Part shown: positions 10,481 to 19,187 of the stretch, piece after piece
How the letters are laid out: every line of letters starts with the position of its first letter
How positions within the stretch are numbered: the stretch's first letter is position 1
NCBI GenBank assembly: GCA_000697335.1
Contig: JNEM01012020.1
Span: forward strand, 1 to 19,187
Direction: 5' to 3'
From: Conidiobolus incongruus B7586
Taxonomy: Eukaryota > Entomophthoromycota > Entomophthoromycetes > Entomophthorales > Conidiobolaceae
DNA length: 19,187 nucleotides
Translations under genes and position numbers: made by a program
Notes under the pieces: generated by a model
Databases searched by the model: none
What the model was told of the DNA's origin: nothing
The model's input: the letters and a program-made list of their open reading frames with translations, nothing else

Positions 10481-10705
10481 ATTTCTTTTTTTATAATTAA
10501 TTGGATGAGAAGATTGCTGAATTGTATGTACAATTTTGAATAACTTAATCGAATAACGTGTGATAGAAGAAGTAACTTTAACTCGGCTAAAATACAGGTT
10601 TCAGTAGTTTAACTTATCGTTCTGCTCTTGAACCACAAACTAAGAGAGAAAGATAAGAAGGATGGAAATTGGTAGTGTAAAACCTGGGTATTAATTCTCA
10701 GATGG
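10481..10705 (-). other. 5' leader of the Myb/SANT-like gene (ATG-free, with C/T-rich tract)
   Basis: The sequence between the TATA box and the start codon is about 32-40% G+C, intermediate between gene and flanks, as expected of a transcribed leader. On the minus strand there is no ATG from about 10760 down to 10481, so a scanning ribosome meets the annotated start first. At 10641-10664 the minus strand is a C/T-rich tract (CCTTCTTATCTTTCTCTCTTAG), a feature often found just before transcription starts in filamentous fungi. It could alternatively be the pyrimidine tract of a leader intron. The exact transcription start cannot be read from sequence. Confidence 0.5.
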
Positions 10706-10729
10706 ATAGGAACGTGCGTCAGATACTAT

Positions 10730-10740
10730 CCTTTTATACC
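10730..10740 (-). promoter_or_regulatory. TATA box of the Myb/SANT-like gene
   Basis: GGTATAAAAGG on the minus strand, with the core TATAAAAG at 10738-10731. The G/C flanks set it apart from the general TA-rich background. It lies about 250 bases before the ATG and would place transcription initiation around 10700-10710. The sequence just downstream (TGACGCACG at 10719-10711, minus strand) is unusually G+C-rich for the window and contains a TGACG half-site of the bZIP/CRE kind. Confidence 0.55.
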
Positions 10741-11060
10741 TTTCGAAATTGCCAAATTTACATACTGATTAATAATATTATAAACCCATGATTCGATTTC
10801 CATATTTGGTTCAATCGCTATTGGATTGGATAATTAAACAATGCGTTCAAGCTAAAATTCACTAAAGTAAATTTTATGCAATTGAACACTCTGATTTCAA
10901 GGGTAATTAAGGTTATTTTATAATTAACACTCTATGCCATAATCATGAAGCCATATGATTTTCAGCTCTATAAAATTTTGATGACATTTTTTAAGAAAAC
11001 ATCATTATCTTAAATGATTATTTTATTTGAATTTGAATCCCCATCAAATCAATCACAAAC
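10741..11060. other. Upstream intergenic sequence, moderately AT-rich
   Basis: This stretch between the TATA box and the repeat cluster is about 25% G+C at the promoter side, falling with distance. It holds one ACCAAATAT copy (10802-10810, minus strand) and no usable open frame. It is the probable distal promoter of the minus-strand gene. No second promoter or gene on the plus strand can be supported. Confidence 0.4.
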
Positions 11061-11190
11061 TCAAAACCAAATATCTGGTTAATATTTGATTTGGTTTTGA
11101 AAAATCTTTATATTCAAATCAAATATATCAAAACCAAATATCCCTCTATTTTTATCTAGAACGTTTCAGATTCCATTAATAATATTTGGT
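10802..11190. promoter_or_regulatory. Four copies of ACCAAATAT upstream of the promoter
   Basis: The 9-mer is at 11066-11074 and 11133-11141 on the plus strand, and at 10802-10810 and 11182-11190 on the minus strand. All lie within 390 bp, 60-450 bp upstream of the TATA box. With two C residues it should be rare here (well under one copy per window by my rough estimate). A few other copies were seen far away (near 193, 535 and 3927). A binding site for a regulator is possible but unproven. Confidence 0.35.
11061..11142. repeat. Nested direct and inverted repeats based on TCAAAACCAAAT
   Basis: TCAAAACCAAATATC occurs at 11061-11075 and again, perfectly, at 11128-11142. Between them lies the exact reverse complement of its first 12 bases, ATTTGGTTTTGA (11089-11100). 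A second perfect inverted pair overlaps the first: ATATTTGATTT (11083-11093) with AAATCAAATAT (11116-11126). The cluster can fold into alternative hairpins. It lies about 330 bp upstream of the TATA box, so it may be a regulatory array or a remnant of a small inverted-repeat element. Confidence 0.7.
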
Positions 11191-13440
11191 ACCACTCAAA
11201 ATTAGGTCAAAATTGATTAATAAATTAGTATTTTATTTGAAAAAAAATAATATTAATTATATTATTAATTATTGTGAAATTGAAATATTCAACATTAAAA
11301 AATTATATAAATTATTTGAATATAATATATATTTTTTTTCAAAATCATTAAGTAATTAACTTTGAAAATAGTTATTTATATTTTGAATTAAAAAAATCAT
11401 TAGCATTATTAAGATTTAAAATAATATTATAACTTACAATTATATTGAGACTAATTGGATTATATTTTAATATGGTTTTTTAAAAAAAATTTCAAGTAAT
11501 TTGAATCAAGAGTATTTTTATTATCATTTTCATCCTAATAAGTCGTAATTTTACCTTTAATATTTATTTTTCTGATATAAAATTTAAGAAATATAGGTCT
11601 AATAGATTTAATATTTCATTATATCAACTTTATTGTATTACAACCATATTTTAAAATATTAAGATAAATTGGGTTAATTAATTTTTGTGTATTATACTGT
11701 ATCATGAATAATATTTTTCTAATCAGCCTTAAATATTAGAATATAATATAAATACTATTATTGGTGAAAATAAAAGTATACCATTATCCATTCCAATTGA
11801 ATCAGTTTATTATATTTAATAATTTTTCTATTTTGATAAATTATTATTATTAATATTTTTCTTTTGGTTACCTAATTTAAAAATTTAAAAATTTATTATT
11901 AAAAAAATACTATATCTGATTATTAAATACTATTTATATTTTGTAAATTTATTGGTATTATTTATTTTAATAGTATAAGTGAAGCTTTTAAAGTTATATA
12001 TCAATAATAATATTAATAAAAATATAGTTGTTTAAATAATTAAAATTTACTTGATTAATTACAAATATCAATTATATTTATTTATATTAGTATTTGTATT
12101 CTATAGTAATAAACAAAATATCAAAATTCAATAAATATTATTTATAATATAAAATTATTAAATATGAATATATAATGACTATTATATATATTTGAAATAT
12201 TTTAATTAATTTTATATTAATATAAATCTTAAACATAAAGATTAATTAAAGAATTTTAATAGATGAAAATCAAATTATGAATAAAAAAAATTAAAAATTT
12301 AATTATTTAAAAAAATAATGGCGATATTCTATCCATTTAAATTTAATTCGCAAAAATTAATTAATTAAAAGAATCATAAAAGGAAAAATAATATGTTATG
12401 AATAATCTTAAAATATACAAATTTTTAATTGTTTCTATAACCTAATTATGGGGTAATTTTTTTATGATAAAATAAGAATTATATTTCATCAATTATTACC
12501 TGAGTTTTCCATTATTTTAAGACAAATTTATCAATTAATTGAAATTTTTCAGTGAAAACGATATAGAATGATTATTAAAGTAATAATAGGATTTTTTTTA
12601 ATAAAGCTTGTTAATATATTTCAAACCTTAATCATCAATTATTAGGAGGATTTTTCTCTATTATCCTTAAGCACTATCCCATGTACTAGACTCTTCAAAT
12701 TGATTATTATCACTTTTAAAAACCAAATTAATAATCATTAATTAAATGAAACTATTCATAGATAATTATAATATAGTGAAAAATTCAGATAATGCTTATA
12801 AAGAAATTCATAGTTTTAAAAAATATTACAATATTGTTGGCTTATATTTAACCGAATATTGTTTAAAAATTTCATGATATAAATTAAAATTTACATTTTT
12901 AAATTATCAATCATTATGTTATTAATATATGAATTATTTATTATTTATTATCGCATTTGGAAAATATAATGAAGAATTGTTATACAAGGTATGTTAATTT
13001 TTTAAAATAATTTAATATATAATTTGTAAATTTTATCAATCAATTTAAAGTGAACTTATAAACATTAAATTAAATAATTAATTATTATAATTTATAATAA
13101 AGATATTCATTCATAAAATGTAGTTTAAAAGTATCATTAAACTAAAGTTAAATCGGATAGGCATTGCTAAAGGTTTAAAAATACGTTTATAATAAATTAA
13201 AATGACTAGAAAAAATTATATAATATATTCATACTAAATTAAAGCTAAGCTTGATTATTAATGATGTAATAAATTTAGCTATTTGATTGTTATATATATT
13301 GAATATTAATGGTCATTTTTTGAAATTTGTTGTTTATTTATTTATATATTAAGGTATGATTTATAAATTTCTTTTTTTAAATTAATAACAAATTAAGATG
13401 ATTAATTTGAAATTATTATTGCTATTAAAAATTTCAATGA

Positions 13441-13474
<34 letters not shown>

Positions 13475-14262
13475 AAAAATGAAAGTTTATTTAAAAAAAT
13501 TAATTAACACAAATTTATTCAATTTATTAAAATAATTAATATTGAAGAATATATGAATTTAATAAAAATATCTTTAATATAATGATATTCGATTAAAATT
13601 TATAATAAATCTGCATAATTAGATAAATTTAATATTTATACTCCAATAACCTTTGTCATTTTCGAAATTCAAATCAAACTATTAATATTATTGGTTAAAA
13701 TTTTTTTAAATGTAATTTTAAGTTAATACTTTTGTTTGAATTTCGCCATTAATTCTAAATTTGAAATTATTTTTAAATTGTAAAAAAAATTGGGGTAATA
13801 AATTTAAGGGGTAAATTGAATTAAATTTGATTTTGATTTAAGCATAATAATTTTGATTAACTTTACATGAATAATAGAATTAAATTATTTCAAATATCAG
13901 CAATCAAAATATTCAACCACAAGATATAAACAATATCCCATTGCGGTATTATTTAAATTAAGCATATTTTTTTAATTGCTAAATTAAATCATAATAAATC
14001 ATTCTAAATTTATTAATTTATTTGATTAAATTGGATAGTAAACTTTATATTTTAAGTTAATAAATATGTTTATCTATTTGAATACTATACTTAATTTTAT
14101 CAATTCAAAAATTATAGTTAATTTATTTATATTTTTATAATTTATTATAAAAAATTAAATTTTTGTTTTATTTAGGTTAATTTACAATGATACCCACATA
14201 AAATTAGCGGTACTTAAATAAATTGATGTTATAAAAATTTTTTTTAATCGTGATATTCTTAA
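11191..14262. other. AT-rich desert, no gene
   Basis: G+C mostly 8-18%, stop-dense in all frames. Apart from the TA microsatellite at 13442-13472, no repeat, RNA gene or coding stretch can be supported. Confidence 0.65.
13442..13472. repeat. (TA)n microsatellite
   Basis: Perfect TA dinucleotide run of 31 bases (15.5 units), the longest pure one in the window. Such runs are unstable and can extrude cruciforms. Confidence 0.95.
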
Positions 14263-14502
14263 ATTGATCAAACAGGTGTATTTAATTCGATTACTGCTGA
14301 CCCTCAGTTATGGTATCCATTACGCGTTAATCAGTTACAGTATCAGATTGTTAGGCGGGGTTCATTTTATATTTTTGACTGGTTTAATAAATTATTTATA
14401 TGGATCAAAATGATAATTCATTACAAATATTTAACATCAATTATATATTTACTAAATATCAATGAAAATATACCAATACATGTGATGTTGAATCATATTT
14501 AA
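14263..14502 (+). other. G+C islet with a 79-codon open frame, no start codon
   Basis: From 14274 to 14370 the G+C rises to about 40% inside a desert of about 15%. One plus-strand frame is open for 79 codons from after a TAA at 14260 to the TAA at 14500. Its first half looks coding, with residues such as DPQLWYPLRVNQLQYQIV then SFYIFDWFNKLF. The second half returns to the A/T-driven I/N/K/Y/L mix. The first ATG is only at 14407. I do not recognise the peptide. A stretch this long is expected about once by chance in this window, so the G+C islet is the main support. It is probably a remnant of an older coding sequence. Confidence 0.25.
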
Positions 14503-17500
14503 CATAGTTGGATAATTTGTTTATGAAGTTTCGGTTTATGATTATAACAGTTTAGATGGGTTAATAATTTTATCTTAATAAAAACAAACTTATAATTTGA
14601 AAAATTTATTCAATTAAAAGTTGATAAATTATATTTTAGTTATAAATTATTATAAAATTAATTATTAAAATTTAATAATAATTATTTTTTTATATTTTAA
14701 TATGTTTTAGATATAAAATAAATAAATAAATTACAAGGTTCAAAACACTTGTTGATTTAAAATATTGTAAAAATATATAAATTTTTTATATTAATTAAAA
14801 TTACTATTCTATATAATATATCAAGCAATTTTGAACGACTAACTGAGGATATATAAATCTCCTTTTGTGTGCAAAAATAATGCTATAGTAAGATTTAAAT
14901 GATCAACTTGTAATTAGATTTTTATGTTATATTAATTAAATAATTCTAATTCAATATTATGAATTAAAGCATAATCATTCTCATACATTATAATTAATAA
15001 ACAATCAAATAAAGTATTATAACTAATCTCATACGCTGTATATTTAATTCTAATTTTATATTATCTTAATATATTGACAGGGTCACATAATATTATCATT
15101 GCTATACAATATTTTATTAAATTAGAATAATTATCAATTTATAATTATATTTTACTCAATAAGATTGTAAAAATATTGAATTATAACTTAAATTATATTG
15201 ATAAATAATAATTAATAAATAGTGTATTATGTATTATTGAGATATATAGTTCTGTTAGTATGATATAATTATAAATAATATCCCAAGTGTAATAAATATT
15301 ATTCAATATAAATTCAACAAATTAAATATTACATTTAATAATAATTTAAAAATTTATGATCAAATATAAAGTTATGTTATTTTATTTTATATCAGTAAAT
15401 CAATCTAACTTTTTTATGTTTTGAATAGTAAGACGAAAAAAATGAACCTTAAACAATATTGATATTATTACAATTATAAAACTATGGTTATCAACAGAAT
15501 TAAGAAATTATTTCCAAATTAGCATATGTACTAATATGGCAATGAAATATTCTGAATGATAAATATAAATATTTACTCTAATATGTTAATTAAATAATAT
15601 AGATATTTTATTCAAGATATGATTTTTTTTATTGAAATATATTATTAAATTTTGTTATATATTTTAGAATCATTTTATTTATTAATTAATATAAATTTAC
15701 TATTAAAATTATATTCGAATATAGTATTCTTTAATATACAATTCAAGAACAATCAGATTTAAAAATAAGACTGAAAATCTAGCAAATATATAACATTTTT
15801 TATAAATATTTAATATAGAAGGCTGTATATCTGAGTTAAAATTTTCAAGTGTAACTCATTGAAATTTCTAATTGTAGTTTATTATTTTATTTTTTCAAAT
15901 ATTTCAATTATCAATAATATTCATTAATATCTTTCTTTAATAAAAGTACCTAATTATTATATTAATTAATATTTGTATTAAACCAATTTTTTTAATCATT
16001 TAAAAAAATTATTAAAGTATTATATTTTTTTAAAAAAAAACTTTAATATAAATTGAATTTTATTAAATCAGATTAATAATTAAATTTGATAAATAAATAA
16101 TAATCTTAATTACCTAATATAGTGAAAATTTTTAAATTTCAAATTATCTTGTACTTAATTTAGTAATTTGAAAAATTAAAAAAAAAATTTCTAAAAAAAT
16201 TTTGAATGTTAAATTATTTCTCAAAATAAAGTAAGTATTATATAAAAATTTAGAAAGTTTTTATATAGTAATTATTATAGTAAATAGAATATTTACAAAA
16301 TATTTTTTATATTAGAAAGAATTAATTATCTCAATTCAACTAATTAATAAATTTAAATTTATTTGCCATAAAATTTAAAATAATTTTATAAGAATTAAAT
16401 TTATTTTTTTAAATTTGAATTTAAACGCACTTCAATTTCATTGAATATAATTTTTTGATATTAAAGGTTAATATATTAATTAAAACAGTGAACATATTTG
16501 TGACAGAGAGTTAGAAAAAGGGAAAATTTCAATTATATCAATTAGTACTAATTTGAATTATAAATTAAGATGAAATTGACATATTATCTATAAAATAAGA
16601 AACTCTTATGATATATTGTAAATTAATATTAATAATTCTAATTTTATAATTTATTTTGCATTATATTGATTCAAATAATTTCTCATAATTGTTATCAATT
16701 ATCACAATAATGTTCTTTGAATATAGTGTAATATTTATATAAAGGTATAAGAATCGATGAAAAAAAATTAACTACATTTTTATTGGTAAGTTAAATACTA
16801 GCTAAAATTTTATTATTAATTCTAAAGATTTTTTTCTTAATATCATACAATTCAAAAGAGAATTAATAAAAATGTATCAAAACACGGTATATAAACGTAA
16901 AATTCACCATATATTATTATTATATTTGATAATTTATTCAAAATTAAAAATGATATATTAATATTACTTTTATATTATATAGGGATAATATTTTCTTTTG
17001 AATTTTAATATTATGATAATATTTTTAGCTCAAACTTAAATACTTTATATTCTTTTTGCTCTTAAAATTCCTTTATTTTCCTTAATAACCATTAATCTTA
17101 AAAGTATAATACCTTATTTTTTAATAAATTTCAATATAACTTTTTTATTTCTTTTAAACTATTCAAATTATTAGTATAATTTAATTATTAATTTATTATA
17201 TACAAATAATATAAAAATAAAGTTAATACCAATGAATTAAAAAATAATAATACTTTAATATTTCTATTCAATATATTTTGAACATAGGATTCAATTCAAC
17301 TAATCAAAGTAAATATTTGTACTGAATTTATGATGAAATTTCTGGAAATCTATCAGTTTATATTAGAAATTAAGTTTCTATTTGTAAAATATGATTAAAT
17401 AGCATATAATAATAAATTATTAACATAGTTAATATTGATATTTTCTGATATTTCAAGATCAAATTCTATTTAATGAATAATAATAATTAATATTCTAAAC

Positions 17501-17607
17501 CAATATAATGAAATTTGAATTCTGAATTTGAAATAAAATTAAAAAATTAATTGTAAATTAAATTTGATTTTTTGATAATTATTTTTTTTCAAATCTGAAC
17601 AAATTCA

Positions 17608-17627
17608 ATATATATATATATATATAT
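17608..17627. repeat. (AT)10 microsatellite
   Basis: Perfect alternating AT run of 20 bases in otherwise irregular AT-rich DNA. Confidence 0.9.
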
Positions 17628-18205
17628 TTGAAATTAAGAATCTATATGAATTACACATCACTAATATTATTGATAATAAATATTTGATTTAAAAGTCATG
17701 ATATTAACTAATCAAAAAACAAAAAAATTAATTGTAATATGTAAAAATTAAATCATAAGAAGTTAATCAAATTGTTGAGTTATTTAGGGAGTTAATAAAA
17801 GTTTTAATTCAACTTAACTCCTCATTATTTATTAAAAAAATATATTTAAATTAAAAATTTATCCAAAATTACCAAAATTAATAATTGTTTCACTAATATT
17901 TATATTAATTTGATTAATTTAGTAAATTTATAATTAATCGAATTGTAAACTACAAGAATGAGCGTTAATTTAAAAATAAACTTTTTATCATAAATTATAT
18001 CCATTTAATCTGATTATAAAGAGATTATTGAAATTATCACTCATCTTATAAATGATCAGCTAATTGGTAATATTTTGATTGAAGTTTTTTATATTCAATG
18101 TTATTAACCCAATATTAGTGATATATTTTATTTTTAATTATAAAAAATTAGAAAAAGGAGTTGATTATAAATAGAAATAGCGAATTTATTAAATTTAGAA
18201 TAAAT

Positions 18206-18235
18206 TATATATATATATATATATATACATATATA
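18206..18235. repeat. Interrupted (TA)n microsatellite
   Basis: TA run of 22 bases, one C interruption, then seven more bases of the same repeat. Confidence 0.9.
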
Positions 18236-19187
18236 AAATTTTTTTAGTTGAAATTTTTGAATTAATTAAAAAAAATATATAAAAATATTATGTCATAAAT
18301 CAGAATTAAGTTCCTTTTATTTAATTTAATAATATTTTTAATATTTACTTTTATTATATTAAAAATTTTAAAATATTAATTTTTTTAAATAAATAAAAAG
18401 TATTACAAGATAATCTATAAATTATTTTATTTAACCTGATTTAACTAATTTTTATGTAATCTAAATATTACAATGTGCATAATATGATTGACTCATTTCA
18501 TTTTTAAAAATTTATAAAAATTAAATAATCGGATAATCTTAGCGATATATGAGGATTTTTATTCATTTTACAATAATTCTTGGAATTTATTGATCAGTAG
18601 GTTTAGCAACTATCTCTTCAATTGTATATGAGTCTGTTGAGGTATAATTTCAATAATTATTATAGATATTTGTAAATTATTCAAGCTTATATTTTGGATA
18701 TTTAATAGTATTCATATTTCAAAATTATTTAGGAAACACCTTAACAAGTTCAAATCAGTTATAGCTATACAATGATATTTTGATTTATAATTAAATATAC
18801 TTTGAATTAGTGATTCTAAGAAAGATATTGTATTGTATTAATATAATTGGGATCTGTATTCAGATAACTTAGCATAATTTAAAAAGGCAAAATCAGTAAG
18901 AATAATAATGATACTTATATAAAAATAGAATTAATAAATCAAATTATTATATTTGTTAGAATTAAAGGTTTTTAATATAAATATTTTATATCAGAACAAA
19001 TATTGAAATAATAATTTTATATTAAAATTTCATCTAGATCAAAATATAATATTATTTTTAAATGTTTTATAATAACAAATTTAAATTATAATTGAAGTAT
19101 GTATATTTTTTAATTATATTAAAATAAATACTTTGAACAAAAAAATATAACTATATATAAATTGTAAATTTATAATTATATTTATTT

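Larger units (their letters stand above)
14503..19187. other. AT-rich desert, no gene
   Basis: Continuous low-G+C sequence to the window end with scattered A/T runs and TA microsatellites (17608, 18206). No coding stretch, RNA gene or element boundary can be supported. Confidence 0.65.

Noticed and set aside
10763-10789. Upstream minus-strand ATGs as alternative starts
   Set aside because: Both lie before the TATA box and run into stops within one to four codons.
13442-13472. TA run as the terminus of a transposon
   Set aside because: No flanking inverted repeats or target-site duplication visible. TA microsatellites are common in such sequence.
14290-14370. Possible tRNA or structured RNA in the G+C islet (GGTTCA near its end)
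   Set aside because: No acceptor-stem pairing or B-box consensus (GGTTCRANNCC) could be completed, and the cloverleaf spacing does not fit.
1-19187. Mitochondrial or plastid origin suggested by extreme A+T
   Set aside because: No organelle genes, rRNA or tRNA are visible, and the one gene has a nuclear-type DNA-binding domain, a TATA box and splice-site-like motifs.

Overview
The window is an extremely AT-rich eukaryotic sequence. Sampled lines outside the gene are about 7-27% G+C. It carries one well-supported gene, on the minus strand near the middle. The gene (9503-10480) encodes a 325-residue protein with an N-terminal Myb/SANT-like DNA-binding domain of the Myb_DNA-bind_3 (PF12776) type, a Pro/Ser/Asn/His-rich linker and a helical C-terminal part. 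Its G+C is about 40-55% in the lines I counted, so it stands out sharply. The organism is most likely a fungus with AT-rich isochores. This rests on the protein family, the compact transcription unit, the C/T-rich leader and a short candidate intron. It is inference, and I cannot name a species.

The gene has recognisable control elements. A TATA box (GGTATAAAAGG, minus strand, about 250 bp before the ATG) is followed by a leader with no ATG in about 280 bp and a C/T-rich tract. On the 3' side the frame runs into an excellent splice donor (CAG|GTACTT). An AT-rich segment of about 133 bp follows, and then a second patch (9282-9379) whose G+C (about 42%) matches the coding region. The real 3' end may therefore lie in a second exon, giving a protein of about 335 or 364 residues instead of 325. 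Upstream of the promoter (11061-11142) is a cluster of nested direct and inverted repeats built on TCAAAACCAAAT. The embedded 9-mer ACCAAATAT occurs four times between 10802 and 11190.

The flanks, 1-9281 and 11191-19187, hold no gene I can support, and I saw no tRNA, rRNA, CRISPR array or intact mobile element. They do contain a few islets of higher G+C (around 2280-2420, 3525-3615, 4480-4790, 5160-5330, 7985-8110 and 14270-14370). Each carries a short open frame that looks somewhat coding. These frames are about as long as chance allows at this composition, so they are listed as low-confidence candidates, most simply remnants of older sequence surviving in a block that has drifted or been mutated to A+T. 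AT, AATT and similar microsatellites are scattered through both flanks.
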